A stretch of DNA of 64,000 nt. Source: Pseudoneurospora amorphoporcata. Taxonomy: Eukaryota > Ascomycota > Sordariomycetes > Sordariales > Sordariaceae. Location: assembly GCA_033297205.1 (NCBI GenBank), contig MU859086.1:124001-188000 (forward strand). Direction: 5' to 3'. Below, piece after piece: positions 21,739 to 34,000 of the stretch. The position numbers and the translations under genes were made by a program. The notes under the pieces were generated by a model. The model was not told the DNA's origin. It ran no database searches and saw only the letters and a program-made list of their open reading frames with translations. How positions within the stretch are numbered: position 1 is the stretch's first letter; each line of letters begins with the position of its first letter.

Positions 21739-24408
21739 TTACATGCCAACAACCCTCATAGCACCATGCCCAACAGTGACGACAACCACAAGGGTAAGCA
21801 AACTGCTGGGCACGCCACGGCTGATAAAGTGCTTGACTTGGAGGTAGCGCTGGCCAGCTGGGTCTTCCTTCATGATGGCGGCTGTTGATAGAACATGGGT
21901 TAGCATTGATCAAGGAGACGAGGAGTGAGAGAGGGAAAGACTTACTCATGTTAGGGAATCCAGAAGTGGGCAGCCCCATAGCAGCACTGCACATCAACAC
22001 GCCCGCCATAACAAGCAAGTTCGGGTGCGGCTCGTCCAAGCCCTTTCCAACGTTGTACAGCAGCGGCAGGATGATCAGCGCCGCAACGGTGTGGCTGATG
22101 AACGTGGCAATCACCAAGATCAAGCTCGAGAAGACGAGCAGGACACCGTAGAGGCTGAAATCCTGGACACCCTCCGTGATCATCTTGGTGACGGTGTGCA
22201 GCAGGCCCGACGAGTTGACCGCCTTGCCGAGCGCCAATCCACCAGCCGCCAGGATAATGATGGTCCAGGGGAAGTTGTTGAAGTCCTCCTTGGTGAGGAT
22301 GCCGACGCCGAAGAAGAAGACGATGGGGATGATGGCGATGACGCCCATGTGTCCAAACTCGGCCTCGAGCTGATGGGAGGCGCACCACAAGCCGATGGTG
22401 GCGACGGTCACGAGGGTGACGAACCACTGGACGCCCGTGAAGCGGTCCCTGACGGGGCGGATGGGCACGATGGTGGTGCCCTTGCCCGGCTGGAAGGTGA
22501 GGAGCAGGAGAGCCCAGATAAGAAGCAGGGAGATGATGCCGACGGGGATGACGATGAAGAACCACTCGCCCCAGGTGGGAGGGGGTTCCATCAGGCCGAT
22601 GGCGACCACGTTCTGAGGAGAGGCGATGGGTGAGAGCATGCCACCTACGTTGGAGGCGAGGGCGATGCCCATGATGACGGCCTTGGACATGTTGGAGCCG
22701 GCAGGGAGGTTGCGAAGCATGGGCTCGATGATACCAAAGCAGAGGACAGGAGCAGCGACGTTGCTGATCAGCATGCTAGCTACTGCGGCCACGGCCATGT
22801 TGGCCATGAGAACCGTCCTGGGCTTTGCTCCTGCCTTGCTAAGAACGAAAGTTGCTATCCGCTTATCGATGCTGCACTTGGAGAGAGCGGCCGCGAGAGT
22901 GAAGCCACCGAGCAAAAGCATGATGACAGGAGTCCACATGGCCGAGAAGACAGCATCGGTGGCCGCTTTGGCACCCAGTCTGTGATGGGGCTTGTCGGCT
23001 TCGCGAAAGACTCGAAGGACGACGCAGAGGAAAGGGATGGTGAGCGAGGTGACGAAAAGGGGGATGGCCTCGGTAGCCCAAAGCAAACTGACAAACACCA
23101 GCAATGCCAGGCAATTTTGCTGCTCGGGCTTCTTCATAATAGGAAGGAACAGCAGGGCCAAGAAGATGGCAAAGATGATGATGAGAGTCAGCAGAGTCGA
23201 GCTGACCAGCCAAGCAGGTAGTCTGAAGCGGCCAAGCGGTGTTGCGATTTCCTTGGTCGACAACACCAGCTCATCGTCGCCCTGAAGACGGTGGCTGGCT
23301 GGATCGGTATCTCGCCCAAGAAGAGTATGTCCCAGGCTTGCGGCTTCAGCTCGCCGCTCCAGACCGATCAGTTCTCTCCAGACCGTATTTCGTTCCCAGA
23401 CGACGTGCTCTCTAAGGTGCGATCGCAAATCGCGCTTGGCCGCGTCCTCGTCACCCTTGGTGACAATATCCGTATATGCGCGGACCATCAGCTGAATCTG
23501 CTCTTCCAAGCCCTTCATTGTCTCTGGACGGAAGGGATATGCGGTATCGACAAAGGTGTCCATGTACTTGGGCCGCAACTGTCTGTCGATGATCTTGTCA
23601 AACTTCTTGAGGACCTTGCTAAAGCCCGTCCTGTTCAGCTGGATATAAGACTTGAGCTCGCACAGCTGGACGTAGAGGTTGATGATGCGCTTCTTAAGCA
23701 TGATGACCGAAGAGAACAAGGCAGCCTGCTCGGCATAGTCATAGTCGTAGGTGGCGCTATATCTGCGAGACCTGGTCAGCTCTGTAGAGGCGGTCATGTC
23801 GCCAATGGAGGACATCATATGTCCAGGGATACTGGTGCTTGTTTTCCGCCTCCCCAGACTTAACCGCCCCCATCTGGCAGACTTGTTCAGGCCCGTGTTC
23901 TCATCGTCACTGTTGTCGCTGTTGGTGCCATCGTCGGTCGAGTTCCGGCTCCGCAGGCTTTCGCTCCGGGTTCGGAAAGGTCTCTGCTGCTCGTTCCCGC
24001 GAGTGGGGGGCCGGGGCTCGCGCTCTTGGTCGGTGTCACCGACCTCCTCATCGAATGCGCCGACGTCGCGCAGGAGGTTTTGTACCTCGTCAAACAGCTC
24101 CCTCTCTTTGACCGAGTAAAAGGACACCACCTTTTCCAGCTCGACATCTAGGGCACGGACAAAGACAACTTCGGGGTCTTCATGCTGGATTAGCGGGCGC
24201 GACTCGCCGTCTCCGCCGGTTGACAGGTGGACAACCTTTTCGAGCTGGTAGATGCTATGTGGTTGTGTTAGCTGGCTGACTGAGCAAGGCCTCGGAGATA
24301 AGACACGGGCAGGCGGGAATCTTACAGCTTCTTGAGGTTGCTGTATGCGATGTAATGCGTGCTCCAGTCCGGCACCGCATTGAACTGGATGCTGTGGGAG
24401 AACTTCAT
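21739..24408 (-). CDS. SPX-domain low-affinity phosphate transporter, PHO87/PHO90/PHO91-like (SLC13 fold)
   Basis: Exons are 24408-24326, 24254-21946 and 21881-21739, giving 844 residues. The introns are 71 and 64 bp. Exon 1 carries the canonical start of an SPX domain (MKFSHSIQFNAVPDWSTHYI), continuing NLKKLIYQLEKVV across the splice. SPX spans about residues 1-240 and senses inositol pyrophosphates in this family. From about 330 on, ten or more membrane segments match the divalent anion:Na+ symporter family (SLC13). They include SKAVIMGIALASNVGGMLSP with the SNVGG signature, and AALIILPLLYNVG. The last exon restores the family ending GFPNMTAIMKEDPAGQ, whereas reading through the intron gives nonsense. 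The protein should import inorganic phosphate at the plasma or vacuolar membrane; which of the three yeast paralogues it matches is not resolved. The frame is open for 167 more codons upstream (to 24909), but that sequence does not resemble the family. Confidence 0.88.
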
Positions 24409-25676
24409 CTCGTCCTGTGCCTCTAGCCAGCGGCGCTTCCCGGCTTTCTTTTCTTCCCTGCGCGCGGCGCGATCACGGGATGGGTTGAGGTTGCGTCGGT
24501 TGGTGTCCGCTGTGTCGTCAGCGGTGCGAGTGTGAGGCTGCTTGGGTTGCGGATAGTCTTGGAGCTCGAATCCGTCCTGGTCGTGTTGGCCAGAAACGAC
24601 TTGTGTCTTGGGTGGTTGTTGCGCAGACTCGGAGACAGAAAAGAGGATGCTGCTGCTGCGGGGATGAAGTTGGTCTTTTCCAGATCTTCCTCTTGTCCTC
24701 CCTCCCCTGTCCTTGGTGTTCCGGTCTCCAGCAACTGGCGTGGTGCTTGTTCCGAGTGGCGGTTGTTTCGCCTTGTTGTTGCCGCCGTCGTTCTCGTGGG
24801 ACAGCAGATTGCGAACAGGTCGAGAGGAGGAGGGGCTTCCAGACTCGGCTGAAGACGCTATGTTGGGCAACAAATGTCGTTTTGCCTTGTCCTGGAATGG
24901 AAAAGGCAAGACTGAAATCTAGGTATGTATGTAACAAAGACGGTCACCAATAAGTGCATCATCCATTCCTTGGAATCATCCAAGACTAGTGAAGAGGGAG
25001 GTGTTGTGTCGCTGACGAAATGGGCCATTTACAACCAATTGCGCCCGCAATGCTGCAGCCACGCCACTATCTTGCAGCGGATCAGATGGAGTCCTGTCGG
25101 GGAGGCGAGGCGCTACATAATACCCAAGTTGGATGCACGACTCGGGCAGGAGAATCATGTATATCTGTACCGAGTCATTCATTAGGTACGTGCTTTTTTC
25201 CCTTCGGGCAGCTTGCAGCCTGATGAAAGCCAAACTGTCCAGATGACACTAGGAAATCTGACTGATGTGATCTCAAACAGACTGTTGTTTCTGCAATTAT
25301 AGTATTTTGAATCTCAGAACAAAACATCATACCATGATGAGATACAGACTGCGTCGAGTCTCATGACTCGGAGGGGAGTTGTCCGACACTTTGGTTTCTA
25401 CAGCCCCAGGTACCAACTCGTAACGACTCGTATTGATTCGAGAACCTTGACGGTCGTACACCATCGTAGACAGAACTGTTCAGAACATCAGAGTATCGAG
25501 ACCCGACCATCACTTTGCATGTCCAGTCTCCTCATTCAAAACGTTGCAGTAAAGATAGGGGAAAGGCCAAGTGAAAGAAAACGAGCTTCTTGTACGTAAT
25601 TGTTGAGATTTCAATTCTCCCACAGTCTTGGTAGCAAGCAAGACAGACCAAGAGCCAAGACTGCACACTCCGTTAC

Positions 25677-25688
25677 CCCTAACCCTAA
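25677..25688. repeat. Interstitial telomere-like motif (CCCTAA)2
   Basis: Two exact CCCTAA units, the complement of the TTAGGG telomere repeat used by Neurospora. They lie about 370 bp upstream of the vps39 ATG. Two copies may be chance or a binding site for a telobox-type factor. Confidence 0.7.
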
Positions 25689-25744
25689 AGTCTCAAAAGA
25701 TACAACTACCCTAGACTATATCCCACCCTCCCCGTGGGGTCACT

Positions 25745-25760
25745 GTAGGTAGGTAGGTAG
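25745..25760. repeat. (GTAG)4 tetranucleotide microsatellite
   Basis: GTAGGTAGGTAGGTAG, an example of the TACC/GGTA tetranucleotide runs seen repeatedly in this window. Confidence 0.85.
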
Positions 25761-26056
25761 TGCTGGCAGCCAAGTGTCCAGGGCAGTGGGCAGCCTCGAC
25801 GAGACCCTTGAACGCGGCGCCTGACCATTCGGTATCACCATCACCACTGCCTGGCGCATTGCCAATCGCCATGCCGTCATCCTCCACCACATCCACTCGG
25901 TTGCGATAACACGATATCGAAATAATTCAAGACACGAGACGAGACTTTTTACAAACATCACCAACTTGCGCCAGCCAGCCTTGCTCGACACCATCTAATG
26001 CGTTCATAACCGGCCTGTGATCACTGCTGCAACCAGTGAGCAGCTGGCCCGTCGCC

Positions 26057-29000
26057 ATGCTCTCCGCATTTACGGCTCGACCCATCATCGAGCTCAAGCA
26101 GAGAGACAAGTCCAAGATCGAGTCTATCCTCGCCTACGGTGATCGCGTCCTCATCGGCCTGAATACGGGGTCCCTCAGGATATACCGTGTAAACGAGATT
26201 CCACCTGCTCCTCCTCCACCACCATCGGGCCAGTCCGCGAACGGAAGAACATCGTCCCAACAGTCGGGTGAAGCTACCGAACCGACGACTCAAGACCAAA
26301 ATGGACTTTCGACGACTCAAGACTACCAGAATGCCGGGCCAGGCTTTCAAAATGCCCAGGCCGCGCCCAAAGGGCCAAAGCCTACCGACCTCCTTCGCGA
26401 GGTAGAAAAGTTCTCGACGCGCGCTATCGAACAACTCGCCATAATCAAGGAAGCCAACACCATAATATCTCTGTCCAACTACAACGGTGTTGCCCTTCAC
26501 GACCTCCAGACCTTTGAGCCCATCGAGTTTCCCACAGCCCGCACCAAGAGCGCTTCCACCTTTGCCGTCACGAGCAACATTGTCAAGGATCCTGATACCG
26601 GAATACCCGAGATTATCTCGCGTCTAGCGGTTGCCGTAAAGCGCCGCTTGCTGCTGTGGTCATGGCACGAGAGCGAACTTTCCCCCGATGTCACCGAAAT
26701 AGTCCTGTCCGAGGCAATCCGGTCCCTTACATGGGCCAACGCGAACAAGGTGGTGTGTGGCATGAACGGTGGCTACCAAATAGTCGATGTTACAACTGGT
26801 CAGATGGAAGATATTGTTGGTCCTGGGGCTATCGGGGCAGCAGGAGGACAAAGTCGTTTTGGTGCTACAGCCAGCATGGGATATATGGGGTTGGGCAACT
26901 TCACGCCCAAGCCTCTATCAGCAAAGCTCGCCGAGGGTCAACTCTTGCTCGCCAAAGATATCAACACGTTATTTATCAATGACGCCGGGAAGGCCTTGGA
27001 GAAGCGCCAGATTCCCTGGCAAGCTGCTCCCGAGAGCATAGGATACAGTTACCCTTATATCCTTGCCTTGCAATCACCAACCAAGGGCAGTCTCGAAGTG
27101 CGAAATCCCGACACCCTGAACCTACTCCAGACCATCAGTCTCCCGGGTGCCGCTTCTCTGCACTTTCCACCACCCACGGTCAGCCTGGCGCATGCTGGGA
27201 AAGGCTTCCATGTCTTGAGCGAGAGAGTGGTGTGGAAGATGGATGCTACCGACTATGATTCCCAGATCGACGAGCTGGTAAAAACCCAAAGGTATGATGA
27301 AGCAATTAGCATCTTGGCCATGTTGGAGGACGCTCTTCTCAAGAACAAGACCGAGACCATGCGCGAGGTGAAAATGCTCAAGGCCGAACTACTCTTCCGC
27401 CAAAGAAAATTCCGCGAGTCTATGGATTTGTTCAATGAAGATGAGGTCCATGCTCCACCTGAGAGGGTTCTAAGACTCTTTCCCAAGATTATCGTTGGAG
27501 AGCTGGGTGTGGATGAGAAAAAGCCGGAAGAGCCACAGGAAGACTCAGATCACGAAGGGGCTCCTAATGGCAAAGCAAATGGAGATGATGCGCCCAAGGA
27601 GGACGAGCCACACTTTGAAGTATCATCGCCACAGAAGGGCAGTGGCTTTGCCAAGTATCTCATGGGTCATGGCCGCAAGAAGTTTGATCCAGAGACGTCG
27701 TCCATAGTCTCTCCTAGAAGGGGTCCAATCGATGATGATGCGGCCAGCATCAGGAGCAAGGCGGCCGAGGACCAACGCGCTCAAGATGAAAAGGATCTCA
27801 TGACAGCCGTCTCGGAGCTGAACAGCTACTTGGCTGGAGCGAGAGCGAGACTTCAGAGAGTTATTGACCCAGCTACCGGAAAGTTGAAGCCGCGCAAGTC
27901 ATCCAACGGGGTCACGGAGGAGGCTTTCACGACACTCCTAATGTCTCATAAGGATGAGGATGATGAACAGCTTGAAAAGGATCTACAGGAGACTTTCAGA
28001 GTCGTTGACACCACTCTCTTCCGCGCCTTTATGTACTCCCGTCCGACATTGGCCAGTTCTCTTTTCAGAATCCCCAACTTCTGCGACCCACAAGTTGTCA
28101 ACGAGAGGCTTGTAGAGCACAATCGGTTCAACGAGCTGGTAGATTTCTTCTACGGCAAGAAGCTGCATCGTCAGGCACTCGATTTGCTTCGCAAGTTTGG
28201 CTCGCCGGACGAGCCTGATGAGGCGGCGCCTACGTTGCACGGTCCCCAAAGGACTGTCTTATATCTGCAAGGTCTTCCGCCTGAGCTGATCGACATCATC
28301 CTCGAATATTCCGAGTGGACGTTGAGAAAAGACCCCAAGCTGGGAATGGAAGTCTTCCTCGCCGACTCGGAGAACGCTGAGACTCTTCCGAGAGCGCGGG
28401 TGCTCCACTTCTTGGGCGGCATCGATACCGCCTTGGAGATCCAATACCTGGAGCATATCATCTCGGAACTGAACGATATGACGCCCGAGTTTCACAACCG
28501 CCTTGTTGAGTTGTTTATCAGACAGCTCAGGGAGGAGAAGAAACCGGGGGAGGAAAAAGAATGGGACTCACTCATGGAGCGGTTGGTACAGTTCTTGAAG
28601 GACAGTCGACAATACAGTCTCGGAAGAGCATTTAGTCTCATTCCCCGGGACGACTCCCGCTTCTACGAAGCACGAGCTGTGGTCCTCAGCAACATGGGTC
28701 AACACAAGCAAGCACTGGAGATCTACGTCTTCCAGATGAGGGACTACAAGAAAGCAGAAGAGTAAGCCACTCCCTCCCCTTTCCCTCATTCTGTCCTAAC
28801 TCACACTAACCTCAACTTTTCAAATAAAAAGATATTGCAACCGCATCCACAAATCCTCCGAACACCCTCTCCCCAACTCCCCCTCGCACCCGCCGGGAAC
28901 CACAACCATCACGTCCCCCTCGACCTCCACCGAGGACCCTTCCCAAGACGAAGCCCACCCCTCCATCTACCACACCCTCCTCTCCCTCTATCTGATCCCT

Positions 29001-29561
29001 CCCTCCCCTCACAAACCCAAGCTGCCGCCCGCGCTCGACCTCTTGTCCAAACACGGCTCCCGCCTGCCCGCCACCTCGACCCTCTCCCTCATTCCAGACG
29101 ACCTGCCCGTCTCCGAGCTCGAGTCGTACTTCCGCGGCCGGATGCGCAACGCCAACAGCATTGTCAACGAGACGCTCGTGGTTGCTGGTCTACGGAAAAC
29201 GGGACTGGTTACGAGCCAGGCTTTGTTACTGCTGGGCGATGGGCTACCGAGGGGAGCGGCGGGACTGTCGGGTGGTGGAAGCGGAAGTACCAGGGTGGGA
29301 GGAAGGAATAGACGGGTGGTGATTGGGGAGGAGAGGGTTTGTGGGGTTTGTCATAAACGATTGGGGGGCAGCGTGGTGGCGGTGTTGCCGGATGGGGAGG
29401 ATGCTGTGGTTCATTATGGGTGTTTGGCCAGGTCACAGCAAGGAAAGGGGATGGGGCTCGGGGTTGGTGGTGAGGTGGTGATGAGTCCCGGGGCGACGGG
29501 GAGTGTGAAGAGTGGTGTGAGCGGGACAATAACGCAGCATGGGGCTTGGGGAAGAGGGTAG
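26057..29561 (+). CDS. vps39: HOPS tethering complex subunit Vps39/Vam6
   Basis: Exons are 26057-28761 and 28832-29561, giving 1144 residues. The start MLSAFTARPIIELKQRDKSK and the following ILAYGDRVLIGLNTGSLRIY mark the N-terminal CNH (citron homology) beta-propeller, about residues 1-330. A helical clathrin-repeat solenoid follows, with YDSQIDELVKTQRYDEAISI near 400 and RALDLL/EYLE-type repeats to about 1000. The junction reads KKAEE|YCNRIHK. The C-terminus carries the Vps39-type zinc-binding motif CGVCHKR ... HYGC near residue 1090. Vps39 links HOPS to Rab7/Ypt7 for fusion at the vacuole and takes part in vacuole-mitochondrion contacts and autophagosome fusion. The 70-bp intron ends in AAG after an A-run, not YAG; it is the only acceptor that preserves the frame. 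Confidence 0.9.
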
Positions 29562-29875
29562 GGTAAGGGGTAGGTGGTGATGGGTTCACGCTTTTTTTTT
29601 TTGATGAATACGAATATGGGCATGGGTATGAGTGATGATATTTTTAGGTTTATTATATGAATTGAACTGGATTATTGGTTTGGCACGCTATCTCTGTACG
29701 ATGGCGGTTGGTCTTTTGCCATACTTTGTTTCTATGCTTCTGTTAGCATCACAGGATTATTTCACGTCGGCGGAAATGTACTGTACTTGTACTGTTTATC
29801 AAAAACTCGAAGCCTTTCAAAGACCCTCTTCCCATGTGCATGTCTTATCTTACTTTTTGATCTTAACCCCTTCAA
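29562..29875. other. Short convergent intergenic region
   Basis: This 314-bp stretch separates the 3' ends of vps39 and gon7. It contains a T-run near 29592-29602 and otherwise AT-rich 3'UTR-like sequence. Confidence 0.5.
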
Positions 29876-30196
29876 TTACTCATCCTCCTCAACAACCTCC
29901 TCCCCATAATTCTCCTCCTCCTTGGCCGCCTCCTCCTCCTCCGCTTTACTCTTTCCTCCCGAGGCCGCAGCCGCCCGTTTGTTGTCCTCCTCCATTCGCT
30001 GCGTGAGCTCGCGGTTGATGTCGTCTTGGAAGGTGGCGGCGATTTGACGGAGTTCGTGGAGGTATTTGGCGCGGTCCGAGGTGGTCATTGGTGATGAGGT
30101 CGAAGTGGTGGTGGGGACATGTTTGGTGAGGGAGAAAGAGGGTGAGAGGGAGGTCGAGTTGGTGTAGATTGCTGTGAAGGTGGTTGAGGGCGCCAT
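29876..30196 (-). CDS. gon7: EKC/KEOPS complex subunit Gon7
   Basis: This is a single-exon protein of 106 residues starting MAPSTTFTAIY. The central segment DRAKYLHELRQIAATFQDDI, followed by NRELTQRMEEDNKRA, matches the short conserved helix of fungal Gon7. It is preceded by a Ser/Thr-rich stretch and followed by an acidic tail (KAEEEEAAKEEENYGEEVV). Gon7 is a small, partly disordered subunit that binds Pcc1 in KEOPS, the complex that makes N6-threonylcarbamoyl-adenosine on tRNAs and affects telomere maintenance. The start was chosen at the ATG giving the family length. A longer in-frame start at 30319 adds 41 residues without family character. Confidence 0.8.
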   Translation of the reverse strand: MAPSTTFTAIYTNSTSLSPSFSLTKHVPTTTSTSSPMTTSDRAKYLHELRQIAATFQDDINRELTQRMEEDNKRAAAASGGKSKAEEEEAAKEEENYGEEVVEEDE

Positions 30197-31038
30197 TTTT
30201 GGATGTTGACGAGATAGATGTTGATGAGAGGTTTGACTGAAAGCGATCAAATCTGCTTGGTGGTATTTGTCTAAATAGTGTATGGTTAGTGGTAGTTTTT
30301 TGTTTACACGTTTGGACACTTCAATTTAACCTACCGGGCGGGTATTCTGCTATCTGAGCATCCAATGATGAGGGTTTTAATCGATATCAGATTCTCATGG
30401 ACGAAAAAGGAACAAACCTCAAAAAACAATGCATCTCATCACAAGTGTCCACTGAACGCACCCAGAGCAATGCACGTTCGCGAGACTGCCCTGGTGTACA
30501 CTGCACTGATGTTAACTGCGGGGCACCAGGAAGAATTCCATGTTGAGAAACAATTTAGGGCGATCTAGCCCCTGATGTTGCCTGCCAAGCATCGGGCAAC
30601 CAACACTGGAAGTGGGAAGTGGGAAAGAGGAGGAGGAGCCGAGGAGGAGGCTCGGAGGAAGGTGCCCGTGGAATGCTTGGAAGTGCCCTGGAAAGAGAGA
30701 AAGGACGGCTGGGAACGGGGATCAGCGCTTGCCGTCATGTCGTAAGGTACGCAATGAACGGATGGATTTCCATACAATGGTCCCTTTCTAATTTCCCGTT
30801 CTTCTTGAATATTTCAGCAATTACATCTACTTTGGGCATACTTCTCTACCACTATACACATGTTCAATGCCTTGACGCCCGACATCAACAATTCCCCTCT
30901 TGTACAGATATTCCGGGTTAGCAAGATGTGAAAGAAAGCCCAACCGCTCGAAACAAGGCCGTTCAGTAAACGGATGATCCATCACAAAACACCACCAACG
31001 ATAGTTACCTACCTACCTACCTTGAGAAGCACCATTGA
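30197..31038. promoter_or_regulatory. Divergent intergenic region between gon7 and the HbrB-like gene
   Basis: The 842 bp between the two starts should contain both promoters. It ends in a (TACC)4 run at 31006-31021, just upstream of the HbrB-like ATG. No further gene is seen. Confidence 0.5.
31006..31021. repeat. (TACC)4 microsatellite
   Basis: Four exact TACC units 17 bp upstream of the start codon at 31039, so within the 5'UTR or core promoter. Confidence 0.9.
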
Positions 31039-34000
31039 ATGACCTGCAGCAGTAAACAACCTATGCAACCCACAAGAGGAACCCCGGGACCCACGCAGAG
31101 GGCTCCAGGGAGCTTCTCACCGCTGCCGGCCACCACTAACTCCACTGGAGGTGTTAATGCGGATGCTATAGTCCGTCCCCATCGTCCGTCTCCGGGCCCG
31201 GTGCGCATGATCTCAGCCTCGACCTCCAGCAACGACGACCTCACGCCATTGACCATCCCTCGCACAGCCAGCCAGTCTACCGCCCCGTCGCCCCAGCCAG
31301 GAGGAGGTCCAGGCGCATCAGGATTTGGAGCAAGAGCAGCAGGAGGAGCATCACCCGAGCGACGAGGACAAGGAGGAGGAGGAGGAACAACACCAACCCC
31401 CGGCCGCGAATCATCCGCGACTCCTATTTACAGCAGCTTCACGTCCCAGGCCAACAGCGCCAGCACTCCGAGTCTCCAGACCAACTTCTCGCGACCGACC
31501 CTATCGAACACCGCCGCCGCCGGGACACATTCTCCGATCGATACGGCCCCACGAAACGGGCCCTCTCCCCTGACCCTACCGCCGGCCAGCGCAACAACGT
31601 CCTCCACGTCCACCTCATTCTCCGGCAGGGTAGGCGCACACTCGCGCAAACACTCGGCGAACGCGGGCCTGTTCGAGCCTACCCTGCCCTCGACGAGCAC
31701 CTCCAACCTTGGCCAGTTCCAAGCTGACTCGCCCAAGGTACTCAGCCCGACGCCGCAACGAGACATGTCCGCCAGCCACATTGCTGTGCAGGCAGCCGTC
31801 TCCAAGTCACAGCTTGTCCAGCAACAGCAGCAGCAGCAGCAACAGGCACCACCGTATGCGCATCAACACCTCCTCCATCTACAACACCGTCAGCGGTCGC
31901 AAACGATACCCCCCTCAACCGAGCATCATGAACAGACTTCGGTCGCGAACAAGCGCATAAGCGGCGGTCCGATGAGCCCTCCCATGTTGAGCTTAACAGA
32001 GGCGAGCGCGCCAAGGGATAATGTGTTTGCAAGTCAAGGATATCACAACGGCCTCCCCGGAAACCATACCCTTGCTGCCACGGCGGCCGCGAACGTGGTG
32101 TTCCCCCGATCGGCGCAATCGTCGCCCAAACTGCCCACCCAGTCCACAAACCCCTTGACGCCCACTCCACCGCCTGTCGCCGCCGAGAAACCGGTCGTCA
32201 AGTCGGAAAAGAGCAAGGTCAAGCTGTTTTCACGTCCTGGCAAGTCCAGCTCAAAGGGGGAATCATCAAAGGATAAGCCACTACCTAGCCCGGGAAAGCT
32301 AGGACACGCCTTTTCGAATCTGCAAAGGGCCAACTTCAGCACCACGAGTCTCGAATCGACCATGCAGCCTTTCTACGCGCATGGCAACTCGTCAACCGCC
32401 ACGATACGACCAGCCGAAGCTACGGAGAAGGAGGTGAAGGAAAAGGAAAAGAAGCATGGGCATTTCTTGAAAAGACAGAAGGAGAAGCTGATAGAGGCGT
32501 ATCACCTACCGCTTTCGTCAGCTTCGAGCAACTCCAGGCCTACAGACCCCACAGCTCCCAGCAGTCTGTACAACTTCAACTTGCCAACAAGTCCCGCTCC
32601 TGGCAGCAATGCGTTTAAATCGGGTCTTGATTTGCGACACGGCGGTCGTGCGTTGCGCGAGAAGAAGAACAAGGAGGACAAGAGTCTTGACGAGGCGGCC
32701 TCGAGCAACAACCTTGGAGGCGACTGGCCCGGTCCAAGTAGCGTGAGCTCTGCTACTGGCACTCTGGCTTCAGCTCTCTTCCACAATGAGCCTTTTGACA
32801 GCCAAAAGTTCGGGCTCAACAATATGACCCTCGATGACGCCTGGCCGTTCCTCAGGGCCAAGCTGCTTGTCATCTTTGAGGCTGAGGACCTTCGTCTCCC
32901 TGTAGAGGACCTTAATCGTATTGTGACGATGCATATCCAGTACTGCATTACGCGCCGCAGCCCAAACATCATGATTGAGGATATCCGGGACTTTCTCACA
33001 ACTGGCTTCTCGAGTCTCGACCAGAGCCTGAAGAAAACTCAGGAGGACCGCTTGATCCCCGCCCTTGTCGAGCTTTGGATCTTTACATTTACCAGTATCC
33101 TACCGTATCTGCAAGCCGTCTTTTTGCCATTAGACATGGAATTCGCTGGCAACGGGCCCCTGATGACACCAGACCAAGCCCGTGATTTCTGGGGTGGTGT
33201 CCCCGCTAGTTACGGCCTCAGCATACCGGCCTCATCCGTCCTTGACATCCGAAGACTGGTTCTCCTTTCCTTCCGCGATATCGTTATCATTCCTCGCTAC
33301 GACACGCTGAAGATCATGTTCTCGCGTCTCTCTCTCGAGTTCCTACCGCAGAACCTTGCCAACATGGCTCTCTCCTCTCCGGTCCCGGTTCCTACCTCTG
33401 GGTTCCAAAACATGGCTCATAACCAAGGCAGTGTCTATCACTCCGCGCTCTCGACCTCGCCCCCGCAAGAGTCGCAGCTGTCACTATCCTTCGCAGGTAG
33501 CCTCCCAGCAAACATGACCCTGGGGATGGGAGCTGGCTTTGGTACCGCCCCTCCACGGCCCAACACCTCCATGTCGAACCCTGTTGGTGCTATGGATCCC
33601 TCTTACGCGAGCTATAGCAGTAACGGCATGGGCATGGGCATGGGCATGGGCACCGGCGGTGGCGATACAACTCCAGGAAGCGGTAACCGTTCGCGCGCTA
33701 TTAGTAACGTCAGCTTCGGCAGCGACCACGGCAACGCCAACCGCCCTTTCACTCCAAGCAGCATCCAAGCCCTCGGAGCCGCCTCCGCCCAAGCCGCCAT
33801 GTCTACCCCCAGCGGCGTTGGCATGGCCAACCTCAACCTCAACATGTCCACACCCGTACAACAATTCCCACCGCACGTGGCCCCCAGCATAACCAGCATA
33901 GGCAGCAACTCCATCCACGGCAGTCTTCGCGACCCAACCGGCGGCGGTGGCGGTCGAACCGCCGACCAAAACGTCGAAGACTCCAAGCAAGTGACGGAAA

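Larger units (their letters stand above)
24409..26056. promoter_or_regulatory. Divergent intergenic region between the SPX transporter and vps39
   Basis: It holds both promoters and leaders. The minus frame of the transporter stays open to 24909 with Ser/Arg/Pro-rich, low-complexity content. Two CCCTAA units lie at 25677-25688 and a GTAGG-type tetranucleotide run at 25745-25760. No other gene is supported. Confidence 0.5.

Noticed and set aside
22025..22633. 202-codon ORF on the plus strand rich in D, E and G
   Set aside because: Antisense shadow of the SLC13 membrane domain.
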